Program-made: the position numbers and the translations under genes | Source of the DNA: Bacteroidota bacterium | Lineage (GTDB): Bacteria > Bacteroidota > Bacteroidia > UBA4408 | Reading direction: 5' to 3' | DNA length: 64,000 nt | Assembly (NCBI GenBank): GCA_963169745.1 | Contig: CAUJCU010000010.1 | Span: 1 to 64,000, forward strand | Shown here: positions 18,925-27,933 of the stretch, one piece after another | Layout: every line of letters begins with the position of its first letter | How positions within the stretch are numbered: position 1 is the stretch's first letter | Notes under the pieces: generated by a model | Told to the model about the DNA's origin: nothing | The model's input: only the letters and a program-made list of their open reading frames with translations | Database searches by the model: none

Positions 18925-21321
18925 TTAGAATAAAATACTGCATTGAGCCATAAAATTTATTCCTGCTTGTGGAAAATAATACTTTTCAGTATGGAGCCTG
19001 CCACTGCTTATATAACTAAAGGTGTAGCCATTAGATTCGTATAAACTATTGAACATATTATTGACCTTGAAGCCTATTGTAAGTGCTTTTATATTAGCGA
19101 TTTTTAAGGTATATGATGCTTTGAAATTTAAGTAACTGTATGGATGTAATGAACGGCTCAAATTTTGAGTATTATCAAGATATTGTCTGCTGATATACTT
19201 CATGTTTAAGGCCAGACTAGCACCTTTAAAAGGTTGGTAATCGGCTCCACCTGAAGCAATGACTGCTGGAGAAAAAGCAATATCGGTGTTAGCATAATGG
19301 TTGTTGATTTGAATGCCTTGGTCATAATCATCTATGTATTCGGTAAAATGAATTATTTTATTTTGGCTAAATGTGGCATTGGCAAACAGATTTAAGTTTT
19401 TTAAAATGAACAATTGCATTTCGCTCTCAACACCGGTACGATAGCTTTTATCTACATTAGTTCGGGTGTAGGCTCCTACATCATTTATTTTACCGGTAAG
19501 TATTAACTGATCTCGATAATATTGCAAATAAACATTCATCTTTATCTTTAAAATTTTACCCAGTTCTTTCTCACCGCCTAATTCCACATTGTGCATTTTT
19601 TCTGGCTGAGGGCGACTGCTTGGGGTGCTTTCAGTAAAATCATCGCGAACCGGCTCACGGTGCGAAAATCCATAAAATGCATAAATTTGAGGCCACCTCA
19701 TTAACCTGCCAGATGGAGCATTAGTCCAACTTCTTGTAAAGCCAAATTTGGGATTGAAAAAATGATATTGAGCTTGCTGTGGACTAGCATTAAACAAATC
19801 ATTAAAACCGGTAAAATGGTAATCAACAAAGCGGTATTGCAAATCGGTAAATAAAGTCCAAAATTCAGGAAAGTGAACATCTAACTTTAGGTATTGATTA
19901 ACATCTGTCTTAATGGCATCATCATTATAATACTTGTCATTAATGAAACTGTTGGAGGCCATTCTACTCCATATAACTTCGCCAAAATGTTTCCCAAGAT
20001 ATTGGTTAGCGCCCCCTCCTAAAATAAATTTAAAATTAGTTTTTTGAGATTTATCAGGCAGTAATGAAAAGGAATAAATGCCACCATAAAAATGATTAGA
20101 CAGCCAACGTCTTCTGATAAGATCTGTTTCTGTTATGGTATCGGTATTGATAATAATATTGTCTAATCCATACTTTGAATATAGTTGATTGCTTTTGTAC
20201 TCTTCATAATAACCTTCGCCACGGGTGTAATGCAAGCCCGAATTAAAAAGCCACCTTTTGCTGTTTTGCGAATAAAATAATTGAAAGTTTTTTTGCAGAT
20301 AATTATCAGTTTGGTTAGGGTAAGTAAATTCATTATAGGTACGATTTGTTTTCAAAGAATCTTGAGGAACCCCGTTCCAGGCCTGAAAGGTTTTTTCTTT
20401 ACCGGTAAAATGATTGAATTTTATAATTCCCTTTTTTCCATACCAGCCACTGCTAATAAAATAACTTTTTAAATTGCTTGAAGCCCTGTCAATGTATCCG
20501 TCAGAGCTTATCGAGGACAAGCGAATATCGGCTGTAAACTTATTATTTAAAAGCCCTGTACCTAGCTTAACAGTGTTGTGTAAGGTATTAAAACTGCCAT
20601 ATCCCGTTTTTATTTCGCCATAAGGTGCCGCATTTAAGGTATTGGTTTGAATATTCAAATTAGCTCCAAAGGCCGCTACTCCGTTAGTTGAAGCCCCAAT
20701 TCCGCGTTGTAGTGTAACGCTTTCTGCAGAGGATAGAAAATCGGGCATGTTTACCCAAAATGAACCATGCGATTCGGCATCATTAAAAGGAATTCCATTT
20801 AAAGTAACGTTTATTCGTGTGCCATCACTTCCTCTTACACTCATATTGGTATAGCCAACACCCGCCCCAGCATCAGAACTCATATTTACCGAAGTAAAAT
20901 TTTGGAGCAAATAAGGTATATCCTGACTGTAATTTTCTTTTTCTATTTGTTCCTTGTTAAGACTTTGAACCGATGTGTAATTAGCCGAGCTTTTAGTCCC
21001 ATATACTACTATTTCATCTTTCATTTTTACTAACGGACTTAGTACTATTTGTATGCTGGTATCTTTACTGATATGAATGGTTTTATGGTAGGTTTCAAAA
21101 CCTATACTCTTTATTTGGACTTTGAAAATTCCTTTGCCGAGTTGCGTAAATTCAAAAGTTCCATTTTGTATTTCGGCATACTTATTTTCCGGAATAAGTT
21201 CTACATAAATACCATTATATACCGGAAAAACACTATCAGCAGATATGACATTTCCTTTAAGACGAATTTGTGCCGAAGCACTAACAGATAAAAAACAGCA
21301 GAATAAAATTAAGGCTCTCAT
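18925..21321 (-). CDS. TonB-dependent outer-membrane receptor, probably for thiamin or its precursors
   Basis: Signal peptide, then a CarboxypepD_reg-like domain (residues about 20-100), then a plug domain (NKEQIEKENYSQDIPYLLQN, GSDGTRINVTLNGIPFNDAE), then a long beta barrel closing with NFMAQCSILF and its terminal Phe. Energised by TonB-ExbB-ExbD, such receptors import ligands too large or scarce for porins. A TPP riboswitch sits in its leader (21371-21450), the same arrangement described for thiamin-responsive TonB receptors in Bacteroides, so thiamin, thiamin phosphates or a moiety is the probable ligand; the barrel sequence itself does not prove it. No thi biosynthetic or PnuT-type inner-membrane gene adjoins it. 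Confidence 0.9.
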   Translation of the reverse strand: MRALILFCCFLSVSASAQIRLKGNVISADSVFPVYNGIYVELIPENKYAEIQNGTFEFTQLGKGIFKVQIKSIGFETYHKTIHISKDTSIQIVLSPLVKMKDEIVVYGTKSSANYTSVQSLNKEQIEKENYSQDIPYLLQNFTSVNMSSDAGAGVGYTNMSVRGSDGTRINVTLNGIPFNDAESHGSFWVNMPDFLSSAESVTLQRGIGASTNGVAAFGANLNIQTNTLNAAPYGEIKTGYGSFNTLHNTVKLGTGLLNNKFTADIRLSSISSDGYIDRASSNLKSYFISSGWYGKKGIIKFNHFTGKEKTFQAWNGVPQDSLKTNRTYNEFTYPNQTDNYLQKNFQLFYSQNSKRWLFNSGLHYTRGEGYYEEYKSNQLYSKYGLDNIIINTDTITETDLIRRRWLSNHFYGGIYSFSLLPDKSQKTNFKFILGGGANQYLGKHFGEVIWSRMASNSFINDKYYNDDAIKTDVNQYLKLDVHFPEFWTLFTDLQYRFVDYHFTGFNDLFNASPQQAQYHFFNPKFGFTRSWTNAPSGRLMRWPQIYAFYGFSHREPVRDDFTESTPSSRPQPEKMHNVELGGEKELGKILKIKMNVYLQYYRDQLILTGKINDVGAYTRTNVDKSYRTGVESEMQLFILKNLNLFANATFSQNKIIHFTEYIDDYDQGIQINNHYANTDIAFSPAVIASGGADYQPFKGASLALNMKYISRQYLDNTQNLSRSLHPYSYLNFKASYTLKIANIKALTIGFKVNNMFNSLYESNGYTFSYISSGRLHTEKYYFPQAGINFMAQCSILF

Positions 21322-21345
21322 AGTAATAAAAATATATGTTATGAG
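21317..21345 (-). promoter_or_regulatory. Candidate start-codon-masking hairpin below the TPP riboswitch
   Basis: CTCATA and TATGAG form a 6-bp inverted repeat (21317-21322 with 21340-21345) that includes the receptor start codon. Just above it, AAAAGC-AAAT-GCTTTT (21355-21370) is a second perfect inverted repeat next to the aptamer. Together they could form a translation-blocking expression platform. No GC-rich stem with a T-tract, i.e. no classic terminator, is seen. Confidence 0.4.
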
Positions 21346-21370
21346 GGCTTATATAAAAGCAAATGCTTTT

Positions 21371-21450
21371 CCGTTTTCCTACGCCAGCATTATCCGGATC
21401 AGGTTCTCGGGTATAATCTCAGCCTTAGCTATTACTAAAGCACCCCATTA
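21371..21450 (-). promoter_or_regulatory. TPP (THI-box) riboswitch
   Basis: Read on the minus strand the conserved core appears in order: GGGGTGC (21446-21440), GGCTGAGA with CTGAGA at 21422-21417, ACCC, then ACCTGATC (21404-21397), CGGATAATGCTGGCGTAGG with GCGTAGG at 21384-21378. These are the THI-box elements that fold around thiamin pyrophosphate. The aptamer lies about 50 nt before the receptor ATG, so high TPP should switch the gene off. A candidate expression platform lies between aptamer and start codon. Confidence 0.95.
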
Positions 21451-21461
21451 AAATTGTGCTG

Positions 21462-21490
21462 CAAATGTAATTTATTTTTATATTTACAAA
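21462..21490 (-). promoter_or_regulatory. Candidate promoter for the riboswitch-TonB receptor transcript
   Basis: On the minus strand TTTG (21490-21487) and TACATTTG (21469-21462) match the Bacteroidetes -33 and -7 elements; the spacer is 17 nt, slightly short of the usual 19-21. Transcription would begin near 21457, just ahead of the riboswitch core. Confidence 0.55.
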
Positions 21491-21505
21491 AAATTTTCTA
21501 TCCTT

Positions 21506-21772
21506 ATGTCTTCCAAATTTTTCATAACAATTTTTATTATTGGAGTAATATGTGCATTATCCTTTCAAGCAAGTTGCCGTAAGTCCGACACCGATATTAT
21601 TGGTTGCGTTTATGGTAAAATTAAAGGCAGTAATTACAAAATAGCTCTGGGATGTATGACAAAGGTTGAATTTGACCGTTATTTGGACAGTCCTTTTCAA
21701 ACATATAATGGACAAGTTATTAATAGAGACCTCACTTTTACAAAAGTTGACGATTGCCTTGAATGTCAGTAA
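21506..21772 (+). CDS. Small exported Cys-containing protein, unknown
   Basis: An 88-residue ORF divergent from the TonB receptor. It has a hydrophobic N-terminal segment (FFITIFIIGVICALSF) followed by QASC, which could be a weak lipobox or simply a signal peptide end. The mature part is short, with paired cysteines (GCVYG, LGCM, DDCLEC) and no family I recognise. The ORF is complete and has an ATG, but coding evidence is modest because it is short. It shares a roughly 185-nt divergent region with the riboswitch transcript. Confidence 0.55.
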   Translation: MSSKFFITIFIIGVICALSFQASCRKSDTDIIGCVYGKIKGSNYKIALGCMTKVEFDRYLDSPFQTYNGQVINRDLTFTKVDDCLECQ

Positions 21773-21813
21773 GGCACTTTTTTGCATAAACGCATAAAAT
21801 TAATTACTTTGTT

Positions 21814-23121
21814 TTGAATAGTGACTTCACTAAAAAAGTATTATTGTTAACTTACTATTGGCCACCAGCCGGTGGGGCAGGGGTGCAGCGTTGGCTTAAG
21901 TTTTGTAAATACTTACCCCAATACGGTGTAAGCCCGAGTGTTATTACTGTAGATGAACAACATGCCTCATACCCGCTAATTGATTTCTCTCTAACTCAAG
22001 ATATTTCATCGGAAATTAAAATTATAAAAACAGCATCATTTGAGCCTTTAAATTTTTATCAAAAAGTATCAGGCCGAAAACAAATTCCGTATGCCGGTTT
22101 TGCAAACGAAAAGCAAAGTAATTGGAAGCATGAAATTTCTCGATTTATTAGAGGAAATTTCTTTATTCCTGATGCGCGAAGAGGCTGGATTTCATACGCA
22201 CTTAAAGCTGCTGTAAAACAGCTTGAAAACCGTGAAATAAAAACACTTATTACAACAAGCCCACCACATTCAACCCAACTTGCCGGATTAAAATTAAAAG
22301 AGAAGTATGACATAAATTGGATAGCCGATTTACGCGATCCTTGGACAGATATATACTATTATTCTAAAATGAATCATACTACTTGGGCTAAGAAATTAGA
22401 TGCACATTATGAAAAAACAGTTTTAGAACAAGCAGATAAAGTTATTGTTGTAAGTGAGTTTATAAAACAAATGTTTGTAAGCAAATCAAACAAAGTAAAT
22501 CCGGATAAGATTCATGTTATTCCCAATGGATACGATGAAGAGGATTTTGAGAATTTAAAAACTCCGGATAACCATACATTTATTATTGCTTATAATGGTA
22601 CTTTAGCTCCCGATTACCCGGTTGAAACTATAGTAGAAGCCCTGAAATTAATTGTTGATGAAGATCCGCATTGTGCTGTAAGAATTCAATTTACAGGCAG
22701 TATAGAGCAGCATAAGAAAGATTATATTACCAACAAAATTCCACATCATTGTCATTTTTTGGATAGTGTTTCTCACCAAAAATCTATTGAACTTTTGTCT
22801 CAAAGTCATGTTTCTCTATTGATTATTCCTGATGTTTCTAACAATGAAGGTATATTAACCGGAAAACTCTTTGAATATCTGGCCATACAAAATCCAATTA
22901 TTGGAATAGGTCCTAAAAGAGGCGAAGCCGCTGCAATAATTCAAAAGTGTATGGCAGGTTATGTTTTTGAAAAAACAGAGATAAACGAATTGGCCAATCG
23001 CTTAAAAATATGGTTAGCAATGTTTAAAAGAAAGGAAACACTAAAGCTAAATTCATTTTTACATCAACAATACAGCCGTAAGAAACTAACGCAAAAGTTA
23101 GTAACCTTAATTTCTGATTAA
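21814..23121 (+). CDS. Glycosyltransferase, GT4-like, with TTG start
   Basis: GT-B enzyme of 435 residues: KKVLLLTYYWPPAGGAGVQRW at the N-terminus is the acceptor-side glycine-rich loop, PDARRGWI and WIADLRDPW follow, and the C-terminal half has FIIAYNGTLAPDYPVETIVEAL and GILTGKLFEYLA, the donor site. The frame is closed upstream by a TAA at 21787 and has no in-frame ATG before residue 150, so translation must begin at TTG 21814 or another non-ATG codon. It is probably cytosolic or membrane-associated and involved in surface polysaccharide. It opens the 21.8-28.7 kb glycan patch, convergent with the next gene. Confidence 0.87.
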   Translation: MNSDFTKKVLLLTYYWPPAGGAGVQRWLKFCKYLPQYGVSPSVITVDEQHASYPLIDFSLTQDISSEIKIIKTASFEPLNFYQKVSGRKQIPYAGFANEKQSNWKHEISRFIRGNFFIPDARRGWISYALKAAVKQLENREIKTLITTSPPHSTQLAGLKLKEKYDINWIADLRDPWTDIYYYSKMNHTTWAKKLDAHYEKTVLEQADKVIVVSEFIKQMFVSKSNKVNPDKIHVIPNGYDEEDFENLKTPDNHTFIIAYNGTLAPDYPVETIVEALKLIVDEDPHCAVRIQFTGSIEQHKKDYITNKIPHHCHFLDSVSHQKSIELLSQSHVSLLIIPDVSNNEGILTGKLFEYLAIQNPIIGIGPKRGEAAAIIQKCMAGYVFEKTEINELANRLKIWLAMFKRKETLKLNSFLHQQYSRKKLTQKLVTLISD

Positions 23122-23133
23122 TGTTCTGGTGCA

Positions 23134-24222
23134 TTAATTTTTTCTTTTACCTTCAAAAGCTATAAAGGGAGCCAAGTATATGCCACGCTTCCCACTATTT
23201 CTTATGAAAAAATTTATGATTGGGGTAATTAGGTTAAAGATTTGTTGAGCATAGGAGGTGTTATAAAATCCGTTTCTTAATTTAAAATCAAAACCATTTT
23301 TTTGAAATAAAGTAGCATAAACATCAGTCTCTACAAGGTGTTCAGCCCAGTTCCCGGTATGAGGGTCACAGGTGTTAAAATCAAGGGAGTCGTTCTTGGG
23401 TAAAGTCTTTGTTTGGGTGTAGTTGCTCACTAAATTTAAAATATCTCTTTTAATTAAACCTCTAGAGCAGAGAGCTAATTGGGCTATTTCAGCATCAGAA
23501 AGTTGTGGAAATGCACCAGCAATAATCTCTTTTCTTATTTGTAAAAAAGGCTTTAAAGCATCTCTTTCTTTTCCCCATTTTGTAGTCATACCACGAAACT
23601 CAACCCTTTTTTGAATACGCTTTGTGTACCAAACCGTAAGTGGGTTTTTAATGTTTGCCGTAGTGGCAAAAAATAAAGTTAACTCTTGTCCGGGAAGCCG
23701 TGTTAATGATTGAAAAAAAAGATTTAAATCATAGATGTGCTCAACTACATTACGCGATACAATAATGTCAAATGTTCTATTTGATTCAGCAGCATATTGT
23801 TGCAAAATTCCGGCATCACCGCATAAATACGCATCTGCTGGTATGTGTACAGCTTCTGCAATTTTTTGAGCATCGTGGCATGAAACATCATAAATATCAT
23901 TGTAAATAACCCTGGCAAATCCTATTTGTTTAGCCAACATAGCCAATACACCGGTTCCGGCACCATAGTCAACAATGGTGATTTCATGAAGTTCTTTCTT
24001 ACTTTTGTGTAGGGCATGCATTAATATAAAGGCACATGCCTGTAAACTATAACGAAGTTTTCGCTGGTAGTCTTTAAAATATTTTTTTGAATAGTCAGAG
24101 ATAGTGAGTTGTTCAGCATCAAGATCGAAAAGCTTCTTTTCCAAGGCTCTACAAGCAACTTCAAAATGTTCTTGAAGTTTATCATTTACGGGGACATGGA
24201 ATGATTTAAAAAGGCTGCTCAT
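23134..24222 (-). CDS. SAM-dependent methyltransferase-like protein of a glycan patch
   Basis: A 362-residue protein with a class I methyltransferase core: motif I IVDYGAGTGVLAMLAKQIG near residue 85, then VIYNDIYDVSCHDA, and DIIVSRNVVEHIYDLNLFF as the motif II/III region. The extra N-terminal 65 residues and about 150 C-terminal residues (with FRGMTTKWGKERDAL and TCDPHTGNWAEHLVETD) are not part of the core and I do not recognise them. The substrate is unknown. It starts one base after the neighbouring glycosyltransferase's stop (24224), so the two are surely co-transcribed, pointing to modification of a surface sugar or lipid. Confidence 0.8.
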   Translation of the reverse strand: MSSLFKSFHVPVNDKLQEHFEVACRALEKKLFDLDAEQLTISDYSKKYFKDYQRKLRYSLQACAFILMHALHKSKKELHEITIVDYGAGTGVLAMLAKQIGFARVIYNDIYDVSCHDAQKIAEAVHIPADAYLCGDAGILQQYAAESNRTFDIIVSRNVVEHIYDLNLFFQSLTRLPGQELTLFFATTANIKNPLTVWYTKRIQKRVEFRGMTTKWGKERDALKPFLQIRKEIIAGAFPQLSDAEIAQLALCSRGLIKRDILNLVSNYTQTKTLPKNDSLDFNTCDPHTGNWAEHLVETDVYATLFQKNGFDFKLRNGFYNTSYAQQIFNLITPIINFFIRNSGKRGIYLAPFIAFEGKRKN

Positions 24223-24223
24223 G

Positions 24224-25279
24224 TTATTTTAGAGAATGAATAATTTGGTATAAAGCTTCACTTCTTTTTTCTATGCTGTAACGTTCCAAAATAGATTGTC
24301 GTGCAAGGGTTCTGATTGTTTCTTTGTTTGGAGCGTTTTCAGCCTGTAAAAGTACATCTTTCAGCATTTTGCTATCTTTATGTTTTAAAATAAAACCATT
24401 GTTTTTAATAATAGATGGTATGGCACCGGCATTAGATCCTATTGGAATACAACCACACAACATAGCCTCAGCTAATGTGTTTCCAAAGCCTTCACTCATA
24501 CTCAATTGTAAATAATAATCGTGTTTGCAATAGATCTCACGAAGTTCATGGTGTGGCACAAAAGGGATAATGGAAACATTATTTGGAACATCTAATTGAA
24601 ACCCCGGTTTACTGCTGCCAATAAGAGTAAACTTATACTGTGGAAAGAGTCTTGCTGCCTCTAATACCATATCAATACCCTTTATTCTTCTTCTACTTTC
24701 GCTTTCTAAATTAGCGGCAATAGATAAAAACGAACAGGCTTTTCTTTCCTCATTTTTAGAATACCATTTTTGTGTTTCAAAACCATTATACACCACTTTA
24801 TAAGGAGTTTTTAAATTTTTTACAAAGTATAAAAAACCTTGCTGGGGGTAATCAAGTTGCTGATAGCTGTAATCACTTTGCACTAAGTATTCAGAAATTG
24901 GAGCAATGTAACTGCAATGACGAAATGAAAAAGCAGTTATGTAAGATAATATAAACTTGTTGAAATTACCATAGTTTACAGATGGGAATGAAACACAGTC
25001 AATACCCCCGGCAACAATAATACAAGGCTTCCTAAAAATTTTTGAAAAGAGTACTGGTATTAAGGTGTGATAGCCGGCAAACATGCAAAAAACCAAATCG
25101 GCATGAACAATATTTTTTAAAAAAAATATTTTTTGCTTAAGCCAAAGCCACAAAATACTATACGAATTGCTAATCTTAAATTCAAAAATTTGAACTTCAT
25201 ATTCCTTATTCAGGATTTGAGTATCAATCGCTGTGAAAGATGTTTTGAGATGACAAATATATAAAGCTCTTTTTTTCAT
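24224..25279 (-). CDS. Glycosyltransferase, GT4-like
   Basis: A GT-B glycosyltransferase of 351 residues. The N-terminal half is variable; the C-terminal donor domain has FLSIAANLESESRRRIKGIDMVLEAA, KFTLIGSSKPG, YYLQLSMSEGFGNTLAEAMLCG with the E-x7-E motif, and GCIPIGSNAGAIPSII. It probably adds one sugar in surface glycan synthesis. Its ATG overlaps the TGA of a 58-codon ORF upstream (ATGA), and its stop is one base before the methyltransferase start, so the three reading frames form a tight minus-strand unit. Confidence 0.87.
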   Translation of the reverse strand: MKKRALYICHLKTSFTAIDTQILNKEYEVQIFEFKISNSYSILWLWLKQKIFFLKNIVHADLVFCMFAGYHTLIPVLFSKIFRKPCIIVAGGIDCVSFPSVNYGNFNKFILSYITAFSFRHCSYIAPISEYLVQSDYSYQQLDYPQQGFLYFVKNLKTPYKVVYNGFETQKWYSKNEERKACSFLSIAANLESESRRRIKGIDMVLEAARLFPQYKFTLIGSSKPGFQLDVPNNVSIIPFVPHHELREIYCKHDYYLQLSMSEGFGNTLAEAMLCGCIPIGSNAGAIPSIIKNNGFILKHKDSKMLKDVLLQAENAPNKETIRTLARQSILERYSIEKRSEALYQIIHSLK

Positions 25280-25452
25280 TTAATCTGCAAATATTGTAAA
25301 CAAGTTTGGCTTTCCCAATCACGAAATGAAATTAATCCTGCTTCATTTTTGAAAGTTACTGTGCATGAGCCGCACAAGTACCGAAATGAAAGCCTGATAA
25401 TTAGCTGTTTATTATTATCTTCGGTTGGTATTTTACAATTATTTCCAATCAT
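25276..25452 (-). CDS. Possible 58-residue Cys-rich small protein overlapping the next gene by ATGA
   Basis: Reading the minus strand from ATG at 25452 gives 58 codons ending in TGA at 25276, which overlaps the start of the glycosyltransferase as ATGA, a common translational-coupling layout. The product starts MIGNNCKIPTEDNNKQ and holds a CGSC motif inside RYLCGSCTVTFKNEAG, with a further Cys near the end (WESQTCLQYLQIK), so a small metal-binding or redox-type fold is conceivable. No family is recognised. The overlap and the filled 217-nt gap support it; its short length means chance cannot be ruled out. Confidence 0.42.
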   Translation of the reverse strand: MIGNNCKIPTEDNNKQLIIRLSFRYLCGSCTVTFKNEAGLISFRDWESQTCLQYLQIK

Positions 25453-25496
25453 AATTTGTAAAAATTACCGAATATTGCAGCAAACTTATATACATA

Positions 25497-26390
25497 ATGC
25501 TTTTTATTTACAAGGAAAAAACCAATAAAATTTTACGTAATGCTTTAAAGCCTTTTGCAAGGTTTATTCCACTAAAATATCGTTTCCCGGTTAATGGAAA
25601 CTTCACTATTGATATCGGAAAAAACATGCATATTAACCTTACATGCAATCCTACCAGCTATTTATCACGTCTTTTATTTTGGGGTGGCGAAAAGGGCTTT
25701 GAATACAAAACAGTACGAATTTATAAGGAACTTGTAAAAGAAGCTCATATTATTTTTGATATCGGTTCTAACATAGGATATTATTCTTTGTTGGGGGCCA
25801 AAATTAACCCACAGGCCAAGGTATATGCATTTGAACCTATGCCGGCTGCGTTCAAATATTTAAAAATAAATATTAAAAACAATAATCTTACCTCTATTTA
25901 TCCCCAAAATGTTGCATTAAGCAATGCCGAGGGTAAGGCCCTTTTTTTTGCTGTAAAAAGCAAGAAATTTATGGATATTGAAGACCATTTGAATGGTGAT
26001 GGAACGATTAATGAAAACAATAATTTAAACAGCAGCCACCAGTTTGAAGTGAGCACCATAACTTTAGACTCCTTTTGCAGGAGCCATAACATTGAAAAAA
26101 TTGATGTGATAAAGATAGATACTGAAGCGAGTGAACATCTGGTTTTTGAAGGTGCTATGAATATGTTGAAGAAGGCACGCCCAGTAATATTTTGTGAAGT
26201 TATTCCTCATCAAATAGAGAATCAATTGAATAATTTATTTGAACCTTTGCAGTATTCTTTTTTTAAGGCCTATCCTGATGGGTTAAAAAAGTTCGATACC
26301 TTAACAGAAAGTTACGATTCCTGCATTGATTATGTACTGGTTCCAAATGAAAAAATACATATTATTTCCAGATTTATTCAAGCTTCTTAA
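25497..26390 (+). CDS. FkbM family methyltransferase
   Basis: The FkbM pattern is complete: IIFDIGSNIGYYSLLGAK (motif I) near residue 85, VYAFEPMPAAFKYLKINI, and the late IDVIKIDTEASEHLVFEGA with KARPVIFCEV. These SAM-dependent enzymes O-methylate sugars or polyketides. In this setting, directly followed by a flippase, a surface sugar methylation role is the best inference. The stop codon shares its last A with the next gene's ATG (TAATG at 26388-26392), so the two are translationally coupled. A second FkbM protein lies at 62.2 kb. Confidence 0.9.
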   Translation: MLFIYKEKTNKILRNALKPFARFIPLKYRFPVNGNFTIDIGKNMHINLTCNPTSYLSRLLFWGGEKGFEYKTVRIYKELVKEAHIIFDIGSNIGYYSLLGAKINPQAKVYAFEPMPAAFKYLKINIKNNNLTSIYPQNVALSNAEGKALFFAVKSKKFMDIEDHLNGDGTINENNNLNSSHQFEVSTITLDSFCRSHNIEKIDVIKIDTEASEHLVFEGAMNMLKKARPVIFCEVIPHQIENQLNNLFEPLQYSFFKAYPDGLKKFDTLTESYDSCIDYVLVPNEKIHIISRFIQAS

Positions 26391-27880
26391 TGGGTGTAAT
26401 TCAAAAGCAAGGTATTGCCAATACTGTTATTAGTTATGCAGGTATAGCCATTGGCTTTTTGAATGTATTGGTTTTACAGCCCTATATGCTTACTCCCGAA
26501 GAAATAGGTTTAACCCGAGTTTTATATTCCATCTCCACTTTAATTGCTTCAATTTTTCCGCTGGGTTTAAATGGAGTTGTAGTAAAATACTTACCCGAGT
26601 ACCGTAATGGGGGAGATAACAAAGGCTTTTTAGGTTTTATTATTGCCATTACAGCTGTCTTTTTTCTTGCTTTCTCGCTTTTGTTTTTGGGCTTTAAAAA
26701 CAATCTTTTTTCCCTTTATTACGAAAAGTCAAAACTATTTTGGGAGTTCAAATACTATGTACTCCCGATGTCTTTTTTCATTGGATTTTCTACCCTTTTA
26801 GGAATGTATTTGAGTGCCTCTTTCCGTAGTACTGTCCCCACTTTTATTAATGATATCGCACTCCGTGTTTTTTCTCTTATCATAACTTCCTTATATTTTT
26901 TAAAAATATTTACGTTACAGACCTTTGTCTTTTTGTTTGTTGCAGGATATGTTGTACAAATGCTGTGGTTGTTAATTCACATCGTGAAACATGATGGATT
27001 CTCGGTTTTTAATTTTTCAGATACGGTGTGGAACAGAAGAAATACACAAAGGTTTTTAGCCTTTGCCCTTTCTGTAAGTTTAATTACCATTGGTAACATG
27101 GCTATTAGAAATATTGATATTTTGATGATTGGAAAGTACTTGTCATTAGAGGAAGTTGCCGTTTATTCTATTGCAATTTTAATTGCTTCATTTATTGAAC
27201 TTCCGGCCGCAGCATTAGGAAAAATAGCTGACGGAAAAATAGCCGATTACTTTAATTCAAGTGATTGGGTGAACCTTAAAAAAGTATATTATGATTCTAC
27301 ACGAATATTAATGTTTGTTGGATGTATCCTTTTTTTATTGATTAACCTGAATATTACCCAACTGCTTTACTTCTTACCTCCTAAATATAGTAGTGGATCA
27401 ATAATTGTAAATATTGTTAGTTTAAGTGCTTTAAGCAATATGTGCACCGGAATTAACAGCTCGATGTTACTTTATACCAACAAGAATAAACAAATTTCAA
27501 TCTTATTGTTGGTATTGCTTTTTTTAATGATCTCGTTGAACTATTTTCTTATCCCGCTTTGGGGGCTTATTGGCGCAGCTATAGCTGTAGTTATAACCTT
27601 TACCATTTTTAATATTACCAAATCTATACTCTTATTTACCTATTTTAAACTAAATCCTTTTAATTCATTTTCTACCTTCGTTTTAGTTTTATCGGCTATT
27701 ATATATTTAATTTTTATGAATATTTATATCGAAAATATTTATTGGAGTATATGCCTAAAGTCAATGGCTATAGTGCTTGTTTTCTTGGTGGTTTTATACA
27801 AACACCGTGAGCTTATTGCAGAAAAGACAATGTTTGTGAAACTCATAAATCAAATTAAAAATACCATACTTAAAGCATAA
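26390..27880 (+). CDS. Polysaccharide flippase, Wzx-like (MATE/MOP superfamily)
   Basis: A 496-residue polytopic protein with about fourteen hydrophobic helices in the MOP-flippase order. It starts GVIQKQGIANTVISYAGIAIGFLNVL, a conserved opening of bacterial polysaccharide flippases, and has LQPYMLTPEEIGLTRVL in the first loop. Members move undecaprenyl-linked oligosaccharide repeat units across the inner membrane. It is coupled to the FkbM gene by a one-base overlap and followed by a methyltransferase 53 nt later, so it likely exports the product of this glycan patch. A matching Wzy polymerase is not visible nearby. Confidence 0.88.
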   Translation: MGVIQKQGIANTVISYAGIAIGFLNVLVLQPYMLTPEEIGLTRVLYSISTLIASIFPLGLNGVVVKYLPEYRNGGDNKGFLGFIIAITAVFFLAFSLLFLGFKNNLFSLYYEKSKLFWEFKYYVLPMSFFIGFSTLLGMYLSASFRSTVPTFINDIALRVFSLIITSLYFLKIFTLQTFVFLFVAGYVVQMLWLLIHIVKHDGFSVFNFSDTVWNRRNTQRFLAFALSVSLITIGNMAIRNIDILMIGKYLSLEEVAVYSIAILIASFIELPAAALGKIADGKIADYFNSSDWVNLKKVYYDSTRILMFVGCILFLLINLNITQLLYFLPPKYSSGSIIVNIVSLSALSNMCTGINSSMLLYTNKNKQISILLLVLLFLMISLNYFLIPLWGLIGAAIAVVITFTIFNITKSILLFTYFKLNPFNSFSTFVLVLSAIIYLIFMNIYIENIYWSICLKSMAIVLVFLVVLYKHRELIAEKTMFVKLINQIKNTILKA

Positions 27881-27933
27881 TTAACCAAACAAGTAATTGA
27901 ATTTTAAGTATTATTGCGAATTAAAAAATAAAA

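Noticed and set aside
21245-21451. 68-residue plus-strand ORF over the TonB receptor start and riboswitch
   Set aside because: The same bases form a complete THI-box on the opposite strand; the ORF is incidental.
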